Shown in pieces: positions 54,532-64,000 of a stretch of DNA of 64,000 nucleotides. The stretch covers positions 17,451,115 to 17,515,114 of the forward strand of contig LR990051.1 in assembly GCA_905147135.1 (NCBI GenBank), in the 5' to 3' direction. Every line of letters begins with the position of its first letter. The stretch's first letter is position 1. A program made the translations under genes and the position numbers. Origin of the DNA: Blastobasis lacticolella. Taxonomy: Eukaryota; Arthropoda; Insecta; Lepidoptera; Blastobasidae. The notes below the pieces were generated by a model. The model was not told the DNA's origin. It ran no database searches and saw only the letters and a list, made by a program, of their open reading frames with translations.

Positions 54532-55264
54532 TCAACAACGCTTAGTCATACTGAGCAAAACTATGATTTCTAGTTAGAAGTGTTATCGCAGGAAAATGAT
54601 AAACTTTGACTTGAGATTGAAATTTATGTGTAATGTTAAGGTTGTATTATATTAGCTAATGGTTTGTATTTTATTGTAATTAGAGCTAATAGCAGTAGAA
54701 TACGTTGTGATTAGATAAAAACTATTTTTAGAAAACAATTATTTAATAACCTTCTACATTACTGGGATCACAATAGTAAATTTAACTTTAAATGCTAGCA
54801 CGCCTCATTGCAAAATCTTCTTTCTTCTCTGGGTCTTTGGTTAGATCCGGAAGGGATTTTGCTTTAGATTTTTCTGGTCGACGTGGAACTCTACAAGAAA
54901 GACCAGTTTTATAATATAAAATATAACTACAAAGCATAAGGTTACAATAGTTCAAGTACACGGAAAGAAATATCGGGGAATTTTTACGATTCAACTATTT
55001 AATTGTAATTCTTATTAAATAGAATCATAACGGTGGACTATACTTTCTATATACTAATTTTTATATTGTACTATAGGAAATTTTATTAACCAAATAATGC
55101 AAATAATACTAGTCGTTTTAGTAAAGTTTCCAACAGGACTATCGTAAAATTTAGTCGGCAATGTAGAATTTTTTCGAGCATTTAAATAAAATAATAATAT
55201 ATGCAAGAGAGAGAGAGAGGATAGAATTCAAGGCACACAAATATAATAGTGAAAATATTTGCTT
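54532..55264. other. AT-rich non-coding sequence
   Basis: A (GA)n run at 55206-55220; no gene. Confidence 0.4.
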
Positions 55265-55345
55265 TGCGTTGGATTCGAACCCGGTCCTGCCTTTTGACAA
55301 GCGAGAACTTAGCCCGAAAGCTATTGCGAGCTCCTAATCGTAAAG
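55265..55345 (-). mobile_element. tRNA-like sequence, probable SINE head
   Basis: On the minus strand: GAGCTCGCAATAGCTTTCGG GC, CTCGCTTGTCAAAAGGCAGG and a GGTTCGAATCC B box. It does not fold as a clean tRNA and matches neither SINE family A nor B. Confidence 0.4.
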
Positions 55346-56450
55346 TGTAGCATATACAATATAACTCATTAATTGGTAACTCGTACACGAGCGCTTCTTA
55401 CGACAAATACTAATACTAATTTGGAAATATTCCAATCCAACTATTGTAAAATTTAAAAGTTACATTGGAAAGATACAGAGACAGCACTAGCAGAATTTAA
55501 TAAACTAATTTGTCGATAAAAATTACAATAGTAAATCGTAAAATTTGTTATACAAATAGTAAATTTTCATCTAAAATATTTGAAAGTTGCCAGTAATTAA
55601 AGTACAGTCCAGAATTACTATAGTTGTATTATAAATTTTCCCAGAATTTTTTTCCGTGTTTAGATTTGTACTCACATCCCTTTGCAGCAAGTGGCGCAGA
55701 AAGCAAACAATCTCTTGCGCATTATCTGAGAAGTTGAATATTCGAACAAAGGAACTAACACCACGTCCTGTAGGACGATTACTTTAAAACTGATCCGTAC
55801 AGCGTGTTACCAACCAGGATAATTTGTGATAAGGAAAAGCAGTGAAGTATACTTATAACAATATTCACCTCTATGTGGTTTGATACAAAAATAATTGGTC
55901 CACGCTATGAGTACTCGACTGTACTTGTATTGAAATATTAACAATTAAGCGGTTTTGTCGTAGCGATATCAATACACTGTATTTCCTGCTGTTATTAGTA
56001 ACATGTTAATATATTAGTATTACAACCCATCTCACATAATTAATGTAGAAGATCATTTAAATCCATTCTGAGCTGACTGAAGCTCATAATGGGCTACAAT
56101 GTTATCAAAACGACAGTTTGTAGGAAACAAAGAAGAAATGTTGTTCAGTATTTTTGTTCAGTATTTAAAAAGCTTACAGCAATTAACTTTAATAAATGTA
56201 TAGATCTTGCGAAATAAATTCTTAATCAACAATTAGTATACTAATAAAATTCACTCGTTAATGAGCGTGTTCGTGTTCAGCCGAAACAAGTTCTGGGTAT
56301 TTTGTCAGACTATATATAAGTATAGTACAGTATAGCAGTATGAATGCTTTGACTATACTTAGTCTAACTTAGGATACTCAGGACTTTACTAAGTGCCAAC
56401 TTTCGATTCCAAAACTCTTACTGTTACAAGACGACAATTTTATTTCGAGG
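55346..56450. other. AT-rich non-coding sequence
   Basis: Nothing recognised. Confidence 0.45.
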
Positions 56451-56552
56451 TCAAAGATCTATGATGGTCTCCGTGGGCAGGAAAATGGATAGCAATGTTT
56501 TCCATTGATATATTTAGAACACTGCGATCTCCAACCCGCCTGCCAAGCATGG

Positions 56553-57538
56553 AGGTTTAGGTTTAGGTTTAGGTTAATGGGCTCCTCTTTCCGCACTTGA
56601 TCTCTAACTTGGTCCTTTGTACGTAGTTAAGGCGTGCTAATTTAGCCAGCCCAGCTCCCTCCAGAAGTCCAGCAGTCTCTTCGGACGCTCGCAGATCACT
56701 CGGAGGGACCCCGTTCCTAATGTGACTTTTACCCTGTGGTCCTTTAGTCCCTCACACTCCAGGACCACATGGGCCGCTGTTTCCTCGTCTACTAGGCACC
56801 CCCTGCATAAAGGGCTGTCTGTAGCTCCTATTGTGAACAGTAGTTTGTTCAGGAGGAGGTGTCCTGTTATTGTACCAACTACTGTCCTAAGTTCTTTCCG
56901 TTTGAGATCTAGCAGTTTATTAGTTAGTCTAGGTGATCGTTCGGTCACTACCAACTTCGACTGTCTACATCCTATTGTGTTTTGCCAATGCTTATTGTGC
57001 TGGTCCGTAGTGTGTTTGCTCACCCATGCTCGCAGTGTGTTAAAAGAGAGGGGTAGGGACGGAGGAGGACCAGCAATTTCCGTCCCTGATCCCTTTCTTG
57101 CCAGCTCATCGGCGGCATCGTTACCCATCGAATTGCTGTGACCCTTGATCCATTGTATCGTAACCCTGTTCGTCAGGGAGATATCTTCCAGTGCCTGGTG
57201 GCACTCCAGGATTAGGGCAGAGTTTATGCTGTTCAAGACTGACATGCTGTCCGATAAAATACGGATACCTTGGTCGCTTATACCAAGTCTCTTTACTCGC
57301 ATGGCGGCCTGTGTGATTGTGTAGCATTGGAATATGGTACTATGTTCCCCTAGTGGTATGGAACTCTTAATATTCAGATTCAGCGAGAAGATCCCTCCAC
57401 CGGTGCCTTGGTCGGTCTTAGATCTATCCGTATAGATACGGACTTCTCCTATCCCAGACCAGTCTGCCTCCGTTTCCGCAGTTTGTATCTGGTATCTCTT
57501 TCCAAATGTGAACTGTTTTGCGATTCGGTCACACTTGG
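56553..57538 (-). mobile_element. RNase H-bearing LINE, 5' truncated, with target-site duplication
   Basis: 986 bp. The 3' end is a short UTR finishing in three CCTAAA units on the minus strand; the 5' end is truncated within the ORF. AAGCATGG at 56545-56552 and 57539-57546 is the duplicated target. Confidence 0.85.
56637..57536 (-). pseudogene. RNase H domain and C-terminus of a LINE ORF2
   Basis: 300 codons are open with no ATG at the 5' edge, because the element is truncated; the internal ATG at 57302 is not a real start. The RNase H fold begins VRIYTDRSKTDQGTGGGIFS (first Asp present, but the usual Gly after it is Arg). The region that should read QAE-x-x-A-I reads FQCYTITQAA, so the catalytic Glu is lost. 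ILSDSMSVLN and GNDAADELARKG supply the third and fourth acidic positions, with QWIKGHSNS between them. After it comes a C-terminal C-x2-C-like stretch (LCRGCLVDEETAAHVVLEC) as in I/R1-group elements. In live elements RNase H removes template RNA; here it is probably inactive. Confidence 0.8.
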
Positions 57539-57618
57539 AAGCATGGCTTATGGCAGGTTATGGCAAAGATCTCCCCTTTCGTGGGAGTGGCGTGAAGTCC
57601 TTCAATTGACTATTACGG

Positions 57619-57860
57619 GCTATGAAAAGGACTCCCATCCGTCCCGCACAATGCGTTACGGAGAAGCCGATTCGCCAGAGCCTCGTCCGTCTCCCAGCAG
57701 GCGGACCACGTGCAAGTGAGGTTGGCTTGGGTTCCTGGAATGGTGATGGGGAATGGATGAAGGCGGATCCCGAGTCCTTGCGTGTCGCGCGGGAGCGCAA
57801 CGATGATGCTGATGAGTGGTACATAGTGGTGGTGGTGGGCGTACAGGTTTGACGCCATAG
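57619..57860. repeat. GC-rich unassigned segment, probably repeat
   Basis: Stands out in base composition (GCAGGCGGACCACGTGCAAG TGAGG, GGCGGATCCCGAGTCCTTGC) and ends in GATGATGCTGATGAGTGGTA C. It looks like a retroelement 3' end, but no motif identifies it. Confidence 0.35.
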
Positions 57861-58082
57861 TTAAAAAATTTGAATTTGTATACTTTATTAGAAAATTACT
57901 AAATATTTTCCCGGACAGCACTTTCAGCGTTGTGGTCCAAAATGAATGATATCCTTTACAGAAGAATCTACATTTATTAAAACAAGTCAATTTATTTACA
58001 TTTCTGTGGAAAATACTCATCGATAAAGCGCTCTACTTTTGTAAATTTCTATAGAAACGAACTGTAAGTACTAGCTTTTATT
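57861..58082. other. AT-rich non-coding sequence
   Basis: Nothing recognised. Confidence 0.4.
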
Positions 58083-58440
58083 TTATTTATTTATTTATTA
58101 AATCTTCATGCACAAAATAGTACAAAGGCGGACTTAAAGCTAAAATAGCCTTATCTACCAGTCAACCAGGAGATAAAGGGTAAAGAAAAAGTAAGGCGGT
58201 GCAAGAGAAGCTACTAAACAAGATGGAGGAGGGGAACCGTTAATGCAATTATAGCCGAACCAGAGATAACAATACAGATAAATAGATAGATAACTGTAAA
58301 TAAGTAATATAAATATTATAAAGCTAGAAATAAACGTGAGTGAGTGGGTAATATAGCAAGAATAGATGACCATACATATACTGCACAAGTAAAGGAGAGA
58401 CAAAACCAGAAGCTCAGTCAAACATGAGGGAGATCGGAGA
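58083..58440 (-). mobile_element. LINE 3' UTR fragment, antisense
   Basis: TTTATTTATTTATTAAATC, then CATGCACAAAATAGTACAAA GGCGGACTTAAAGC and CTACCAGTCAACCAGG, matching 42640-42945. Confidence 0.6.
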
Positions 58441-58466
58441 CAAACTCGTGAGCCCCAACACTAAAG

Positions 58467-58467
<1 letters not shown>

Positions 58468-58497
<30 letters not shown>

Positions 58498-58812
58498 TGG
58501 TTCACCAACAGTTTGTACACAAGATACATAGGTAGGTATAAACTATAAAAAATACATTTTGTACTCTAGTTTTAAGTGTAAAACCAATTATAGGCAAACA
58601 CATCTTGTATCGTTAATCATTGATAACTAACTGGACATCATAACAACAGCAGTGAGTACTTTTATATTAAGGTAAGTTAAAACAGGTATAACAAAAATAA
58701 CGAGTTACAGGGTAGTGTAGGTTAATATTATAAAACAAAATTAATTTGAAATTCAAATATGGGTATGTAAACTGGAATTTAACTATGTCAATTCACAGTG
58801 CTTCTTCGCGAT
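58468..58812 (-). mobile_element. 3' UTR and (AAAT)n tail of the downstream RT element (element A)
   Basis: About 315 bp of AT-rich sequence after the stop of the 591-aa ORF, ending GGTTCACCAAAATAAATAA (read on the minus strand with the AAAT run at 58468-58497). This is a normal LINE 3' end. Confidence 0.75.
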
Positions 58813-60588
58813 CTAAGGCGCATTTTCGTCGAAAGCATGCCTGAACAAAGTGGTCTTAAAACTCATACTCTTGAGGTGGAATAAATCTACATCCGCCGCT
58901 CCGCACAAATGATTGTATTCCCGACACATTCGGGGGACTGTGGAGTGCAGGCCCAAATTAGTCCTATAATACTTATTGGTAAAAGTTCTTTTGTCTACGA
59001 CGCGGCTATGTATTCGTGGAACATTGAGGTTCAACTGTTCAATCAGTTGAGGACAGTTGACCAGACTATTGGCAATTTTGTACAATAACATCAAATCAGC
59101 AATCCAACGTCGCTTCCTAAGTGGTATCACTTTAAAAAAGGCACAGCGTTCCGAGTAAGAAGATAGAGAATGTTTCTTTCCTTGGTGAATTGACAAATAA
59201 TAAAGAAATCTTCTCTGTACTTTTTCGATCCTATCTATATTGCATCTATACTGAGGACTCCATACACTAGAGCAATATTCCAAGTTACTTTGAACTAAGG
59301 AAAAGTAGGCTATTTTCAAAGCAGATACTGTTCGAAATTTCTTACAATTACGCCACACGAAACCTAGCATCCTATAAGATTTTTTAACTATTTCATCCAA
59401 ATGAAGATTGAAAGAAAGCCCACTGTCGAAGATAACCCCAAGATCTTTAATACTTTTTACTTCATCCAGTACCTTGTCTCCGATTTTATATGTCGTCAAA
59501 ATGGGTAATTTTTTCTTTGTAAATTTTATATGCATGCATTTATTGATATTTAATTGTAGTTGATTAATTTCACACCATTCATACACATTATCTAGATCTT
59601 GCTGGAGTAAGAGTGAGTCTGAAGAGTCCTCGATAACCATGTACAGTTTTAAATCATCAGCAAAAAATAAAAATTTTGAATGGGTGATCCGATATGCCAA
59701 ATCGTTGACAAATATGAGGAACAGTAGCGGACCCAGGTGCGATCCTTGGGGAACCCCGGAAGTGGCCTCAAATGGGTCCGACACGTACCCACAAACTGCT
59801 ACTTTTTGTGAGCGAGATGACAAGTATGATTTCATCCAACGAAGTACACTACCACAAACTCCCACTCTGGACAATTTCAAAATAAGCAAATCGTGATTCA
59901 CTCTATCGAAGGCCTTGCTTATATCAGTGTATACTGCATCGACCTGACGCCCTTTGTCTACAGATTCAGCTAAATCACTGAAGTATTGAGTAAGATTGGT
60001 GGTCGTGGACATTCTATTACGGAACCCATGTTGACTTGGTACTAAAATTTCACTTACGAGGTCCGAAATGTGTGGGTACACTAAGGATTCGAAAATCTTG
60101 GCCGCTATATTTAAGAGACATATTGGTCTGTAATTTTTGACATCATTAATGTTACCGGTCTTAGCAATAGGCACAACGTAAGCCATCTTCCATAAATTTG
60201 GAAATGTTCCAGTGCTTAACGACTTGTTGTATATCATAAACAGAGGCTGGCACAAATAAGACGCACACTCACGATAAAAAATAGGCGGAATTCCGTCAGG
60301 CCCTGGTCCTTTCTCAACGTTTAATGCTAATAGATATTTTTTAACGTCGTCTAAGGGTATATAAAAAGATCCCAATGCATTATCGCTGGCAGTTAAGTTA
60401 AGGCAATCGAAACGTATAAAATTTGATTCCCCAACTGTGTATACCGAGGAAAAATGTTTGGCAAAAGCGTTACAAACGGATTCTGGAGATGAAAGTTTGG
60501 TGTCATTCAAAACCATTTCTCCGGGAATGTTACTATGGATTTTTCGTTTCGACTTGACGAATGACCAGAAAGATTTCATATGTTTCAT
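58813..60588 (-). CDS. LINE reverse transcriptase, RT domain only (element A)
   Basis: 591 aa, intact to its natural stop. It starts MKHMKSFWSFVKSKRK, a phrase that in LINE proteins lies in the linker between endonuclease and RT, so the whole endonuclease half is missing but the RT is complete: GPGPDGIPPI (94-103), NYRPICLL (152-159), GFRNRMSTTTN (188-198), YTDISKAFDRV (220-230), SGVPQGSHLGPLL (277-289) and the catalytic FADD (309-312). Thumb and C-terminal regions follow. It belongs to the jockey superfamily; its motifs differ clearly from the upstream protein, so it is another family. Its ATG overlaps the stop codon of the upstream ORF (ATGA), which could allow termination-reinitiation. The endonuclease loss is explained either by 5' truncation or by template switching during reverse transcription. 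Confidence 0.88.
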   Translation of the reverse strand: MKHMKSFWSFVKSKRKIHSNIPGEMVLNDTKLSSPESVCNAFAKHFSSVYTVGESNFIRFDCLNLTASDNALGSFYIPLDDVKKYLLALNVEKGPGPDGIPPIFYRECASYLCQPLFMIYNKSLSTGTFPNLWKMAYVVPIAKTGNINDVKNYRPICLLNIAAKIFESLVYPHISDLVSEILVPSQHGFRNRMSTTTNLTQYFSDLAESVDKGRQVDAVYTDISKAFDRVNHDLLILKLSRVGVCGSVLRWMKSYLSSRSQKVAVCGYVSDPFEATSGVPQGSHLGPLLFLIFVNDLAYRITHSKFLFFADDLKLYMVIEDSSDSLLLQQDLDNVYEWCEINQLQLNINKCMHIKFTKKKLPILTTYKIGDKVLDEVKSIKDLGVIFDSGLSFNLHLDEIVKKSYRMLGFVWRNCKKFRTVSALKIAYFSLVQSNLEYCSSVWSPQYRCNIDRIEKVQRRFLYYLSIHQGKKHSLSSYSERCAFFKVIPLRKRRWIADLMLLYKIANSLVNCPQLIEQLNLNVPRIHSRVVDKRTFTNKYYRTNLGLHSTVPRMCREYNHLCGAADVDLFHLKSMSFKTTLFRHAFDENAP

Positions 60589-63500
60589 ATATTATTGAGG
60601 TAATACTCACGAACAGCTTTCTTAAATGAGTATTTGCTGGAGAGCAATCTAAGATCGGGAGGGAGTTCATTCCAGAGCCTTACAGCCCTCAGTACAAAAG
60701 AATTAGAAATAAAACAAGTACGGTGAAGAGGAAGATTTAATAATAAGTTACTCGAGGAGCGAAGGTCACGGTCGTGGGTGTCAGAGAGAAACTTGAATTT
60801 AGTTTTAAGGTAGTTGGGGGTGGCTGGATCAACTAAGATGGAATGAAGTAGAGATAGCATTCTTAAATTACGGCGTTGGCGGATGGGCAGCCACTTAAGC
60901 TTGGCACGAAATTCGGAAATGTGATCGTACTTGCGCAGGCCGAAAATGAATCTGATGCAGTTGTTCTGAAGACGTTCCAGCTTTAGGAGGAGATCTTGGT
61001 TAATGTCAGAGCAACATACGTCAGCATAGTCAATAATGGGTAAAATTAGAGACTGCACAAGTAAGATTTTAGTTGCAGGAGGAAGAAAGAATTTAAACCT
61101 GTAGAGGGAGCACAGAGTCCCAGTTACCTTCCTGCTAACCTCAGTCACGTGGCCTGACCAGCTAAAAGTACTATCAATGTGTAGCCCCAAATCCTTTACC
61201 TGGGGAGAATAAGGGACAACCACACCGTTGAAATGGATTGGAGGAACCCGGGAAATGTCGAGGCGCTTAATTTGATACGGGCTACCCAGAATAACGGCTT
61301 GGCACTTAGAGGGATTAACCGAGATACCGAATTTGGAAGCCCAATTCTGGACAGCATCGAGATCCTTGACAAGAGCAGACACCGCATCAGAGATATTAGC
61401 AGCCTCCGTGTCCGCATATATCTGCAAATCGTCAGCATACAGGTGATACGAGCAGCTGAGATCACGAGTAAGTTGGTTAATAAAAATTGAGAAAAGAAGG
61501 GGCGAAAGGATACCACCCTGCGGGACACCCGTCTCAAGGGTACACCAGCTAGACGTTAAACCATCAGCCGTAACCGCCTGCCGACGACCGCGAAGATACG
61601 AGGTGAACCAATCAACAACCGCGGACGACACACCGAGATGCGATAAGACAGCAAGCAGGATGTCATGATCTACGTTGTTAAAGGCATTGGAAAAATCAAT
61701 TAAAACAAGGATTGACAATTTAGTGTTCTCCATACTCTCCCTCACATCTTCGGTAACCTTAAGTAGAGCAGTAGCCGTACTATGTCCAGGTCGGAAACCG
61801 GACTGGAACGGACTTATCAGGTCATTGGAGAGCACAAAGGATGACAATTGTTTGTGGACAATGGCCTCGAGAATTTTCGACAGATAGGGTAGAATAGAAA
61901 TAGGTCTAAGATGATTTAACGAAGTAGGAGAGGAGATTTTGGGAAGTGGAATGACCAATGCCTTACGCCAAAGATTAGGAAAGGAGGAAGTAGAGAGTGA
62001 AAAGTTGATAATATGTGTTAATAATGAAAGGACAGAATTAAAAATGTGAAAGATCATGTCCCTGCCTACCCCATCGCATCCCACTGCCTTAGATTGAACG
62101 GATATAAGAGTTTTCCTGACTTCATCCTCAGAGACCGCGCAAAATTCAAAGGACTGAACTGAAGGCCTAGGCAGAGAAGCAACAAAACCGACAGTATCCG
62201 CCTTAATGTCCTTATCCAATTGAGGTGTAGCAGAAAAATGTCGATTTAGGACGTCAGGACAAAAAGGCAGCTTCTGCTCCGGAGCCCGTGGCTTGCCAAC
62301 CCCAACCGTCTTGAGAAATTTCCATATATTAGCCGCGGAGGAATCAGTCAGGCTTTTGTGGAAGTAGCGGCGTTTCTCGTTTCTAACAATTTTATTGCTC
62401 AGATTGCGTGCGTATTTATATGAAGACCAGTTCGACTCAGAACGATCCGCTTTAAACTTACGAAAGGCCTTGTTCCGCTTGAGCATGGCCATGCGAACCC
62501 CTTCAGTAATCCAAGGGCTTGGCGGATGCCTTATCCTTACAGTACGTTTGGGTGCATGCGTATCAAATAAAGACAAAATGGCTTCGTTAAAAATATGTAT
62601 CTTCTCATCAATGGATGATGCAGCAAGACACGCACTCCAATCCAGACTTGCCGCATCCACCCCAAGCGCGTCCAAGTCCATGCCCCTAAAACTGCGCAGA
62701 TTAATAGTCACTGGTTTAGGTTTAGGCGGTTTGATGTTGAACTCCAAGTAAATAAGGTCGTGCCTGGAAAACCCCGGTGCTGACATTTGACCATGATTAG
62801 TGGCCAATGCGCAAGAGGAGGCAAGTATGAGGTCAAGCCAGGTATCAGGAGACTCAAAATTTGTGTGAGTGGGTTGAAGAGGGAGCACGCGAAGGTTAGC
62901 TGACTCAACCAAAGAGATAAGCTTCCGGCTTCTGAGACTAGGCGTGCAGAGATCAGTGTTAAAATCACCCATCACTATCGCATGCGAATTCTCCGAAGAG
63001 ACAGACACTAGAAGTGAGTCAAGCTGTGAGAAATAATCAATGCTGGGTGGACAATAAATTACTCCTAGGGCGAGTCTGACGCCCCCGACCTTAGCTTCCA
63101 AGATTAGGTATTCAGGAGCAGCCGAGTAAGTAGGGCATGAGGAAGCCATAATTTTATATGGTATATCCGCACGCAAATAAATCGCGACACCACCTCCACG
63201 TTTCCCAATGCGATCGTTGCGAATGAGGACGTACCCAGGAAGACCGAATGAAGTGGAGGGCAAAGATGGCTTCAACCATGACTCGGAAATGAGTAAAGCA
63301 TGTACGGGGACTGACGAGAAAGCCTCCACAAGATCTGAATAATGTTGTGGGATACTCTGGGCATTCAAATGGCAAACGTTTAGCGAGCTGCTATTTGTGA
63401 AAATATTACGCAAAGAGACAGATATATTGTTGTCAATTGAGTGGAAAGACGAATTAGGAGACGAATAGGCGGAGTAAAAGGAGCCCTCAGTATCGGACAT
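60585..63500 (-). CDS. LINE endonuclease-reverse transcriptase (element B), intact
   Basis: 971 aa from the first ATG at 63500; a longer frame begins at a TTG and is not a likely start. Order: a short Ser-rich N-terminus; an APE-type endonuclease with HLNAQS (44-49), SESWL (72-76), RGGGVAIY (101-108), GDFNTDL (178-184) and SRHDLI (245-250); a linker with NIWKFLKTVG (391-400); RT motifs GCDGVGRDM (474-482), LRPISILPY (531-539), SGFRPGHSTAT (567-577), LIDFSNAFNNVDH (600-612), TGVPQGGILSPLL (657-669) and YADD (688-691); and a C-terminal LRKYDH...WLPIRQR...LWNELPPDLR region typical of CR1-group LINEs. No stops, frameshifts or catalytic losses are seen, so the copy is young. It ends directly against element A with no 3' UTR of its own. 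No ORF1 lies in the 490 bp upstream. Confidence 0.92.
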   Translation of the reverse strand: MSDTEGSFYSAYSSPNSSFHSIDNNISVSLRNIFTNSSSLNVCHLNAQSIPQHYSDLVEAFSSVPVHALLISESWLKPSLPSTSFGLPGYVLIRNDRIGKRGGGVAIYLRADIPYKIMASSCPTYSAAPEYLILEAKVGGVRLALGVIYCPPSIDYFSQLDSLLVSVSSENSHAIVMGDFNTDLCTPSLRSRKLISLVESANLRVLPLQPTHTNFESPDTWLDLILASSCALATNHGQMSAPGFSRHDLIYLEFNIKPPKPKPVTINLRSFRGMDLDALGVDAASLDWSACLAASSIDEKIHIFNEAILSLFDTHAPKRTVRIRHPPSPWITEGVRMAMLKRNKAFRKFKADRSESNWSSYKYARNLSNKIVRNEKRRYFHKSLTDSSAANIWKFLKTVGVGKPRAPEQKLPFCPDVLNRHFSATPQLDKDIKADTVGFVASLPRPSVQSFEFCAVSEDEVRKTLISVQSKAVGCDGVGRDMIFHIFNSVLSLLTHIINFSLSTSSFPNLWRKALVIPLPKISSPTSLNHLRPISILPYLSKILEAIVHKQLSSFVLSNDLISPFQSGFRPGHSTATALLKVTEDVRESMENTKLSILVLIDFSNAFNNVDHDILLAVLSHLGVSSAVVDWFTSYLRGRRQAVTADGLTSSWCTLETGVPQGGILSPLLFSIFINQLTRDLSCSYHLYADDLQIYADTEAANISDAVSALVKDLDAVQNWASKFGISVNPSKCQAVILGSPYQIKRLDISRVPPIHFNGVVVPYSPQVKDLGLHIDSTFSWSGHVTEVSRKVTGTLCSLYRFKFFLPPATKILLVQSLILPIIDYADVCCSDINQDLLLKLERLQNNCIRFIFGLRKYDHISEFRAKLKWLPIRQRRNLRMLSLLHSILVDPATPNYLKTKFKFLSDTHDRDLRSSSNLLLNLPLHRTCFISNSFVLRAVRLWNELPPDLRLLSSKYSFKKAVREYYLNNI

Positions 63501-64000
63501 GCCACACAAATATAGATATGTTATGTAGATTTATTATGTGTTGGTGGGTATTCAAAATAAATATAATATTCCGGTAAGCTATAACTAAATGAACGGTTTT
63601 AAAACTATTAAAATAGGGGTTTGAACAAATTCAAGATCGCGACCTGCCGGTCGACTAGTAACTGTGATATGACTAATCACAACTAATAACCAATACTTAA
63701 CTAAAAAAACACAATAACAAAATAAAATTCTAATGAAACAATAAGTTGATCAAAATTAATATTGGGATTTACCAGATTAGGCTTACAAAAGTAGAATGTT
63801 ATTGAGCTTACAAACTTTTTGTGCCGGGACTGGTAAAAAGAAACATAAAAAAGAGGAATGAGAAATGAGTCCAGGCCGGTAAAAAAAAAAAAAAACTCAA
63901 ATGCGTATTGGCAGTGACATTGACATTGAGTGTAGTGACAGTGACAGATATAGACAAATTCACTTGACACGACGAAATATTGCCTGTTTGTTTACTTTAC
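63501..64000 (-). other. Probable 5' UTR/5' flank of element B
   Basis: AT-rich, no ORF1-like frame. It contains repeated GTGACA/TGACAT motifs (63914-63947) and a poly-A run (63880-63894 on the plus strand). Where the element starts, and whether a promoter lies here, cannot be decided without another copy. Confidence 0.4.

Larger units (their letters stand above)
56451..57618 (+). mobile_element. TGATGATG-tailed SINE-like repeat split by a LINE
   Basis: Left part 56451-56552 (AAAGATCTATGATGGTCTCC...GCGATCTCCAACCCGCCTGC CAAGCATGG) and right part 57539-57618 (AAGCATGGCTTATGG...CTCCCCTTTCGTGGGAGTGG...CTATTACGGGCTATGA) join across an inserted LINE with AAGCATGG duplicated. Confidence 0.8.

Noticed and set aside
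56553..56580. Telomeric repeat
   Set aside because: Only three TTTAGG-type units, not the insect TTAGG, and they form the 3' tail of a LINE with a target-site duplication.
57408..57719. Plus-strand frame opposite the RNase H element
   Set aside because: It is a shadow of the minus-strand LINE frame and runs across the insertion boundary into a different repeat.
1..64000. CRISPR array, bacterial operon, phage or endogenous virus
   Set aside because: No regularly spaced repeats, ribosome-binding sites, capsid or envelope-like frames are seen; all RT sequences have LINE or Penelope features and no LTRs were found.

Overview
The window reads as AT-rich nuclear DNA of a lepidopteran insect (moth or butterfly). 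The basis is the repeat content: tRNA-derived SINEs, a SINE-like family with a TGATGATG tail, 5S-rRNA-derived retroelements, CR1/jockey-, R1- and RTE-type LINE remnants, a Penelope-like element, palindromic MITEs and Helitron-like ends, with very few host exons. No species can be named from the sequence alone.

Layout. 1-3.6 kb: the last two coding exons (2330-2486 and 2875-3001) of a host membrane-protein gene I do not recognise, with a duplicated 3' UTR; a SINE has landed exactly on the 3' splice site of the first exon and duplicated it. 3.6-17.5 kb: mixed repeat debris (LINE tails, SINEs, 5S-derived elements, Helitron-like copies). 17.9-21.2 kb: an R1-type LINE on the minus strand with a 15-bp target-site duplication, then a plus-strand R1-type 3' end split by a SINE. 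21.2-26 kb: AT-rich sequence and a palindromic MITE nested in a larger relative. 26-45 kb: dense nested repeats, several with readable target-site duplications. 45.3-47.4 kb: the one complete host gene, a single-exon SLC22/organic-cation-type transporter with TATA box and initiator. 47.4-56.4 kb: more SINEs and a Penelope-like GIY-YIG remnant. 56.4-57.6 kb: an RNase H-bearing LINE 3' fragment inside a TGATGATG-tailed repeat. 58.1-64 kb: two intact reverse-transcriptase ORFs in tandem on the minus strand, joined by a 4-nt ATGA stop/start overlap.

How the parts relate. The host genes are independent. The mobile elements explain one another: a relative at 28.4-29.1 kb shows the 3' UTR that the 971-aa element at 60.6-63.5 kb lacks, supporting a chimeric (template-switch) origin for the double-RT unit; a repeat copy at 42.6-43.1 kb is the empty site for the SINE at 33.4 kb. 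The most notable items are the double-RT unit, the SINE-duplicated splice acceptor, and the 5S-derived and TGATGATG-tailed families. All family assignments are from recognised motifs read by eye; no database search was run.
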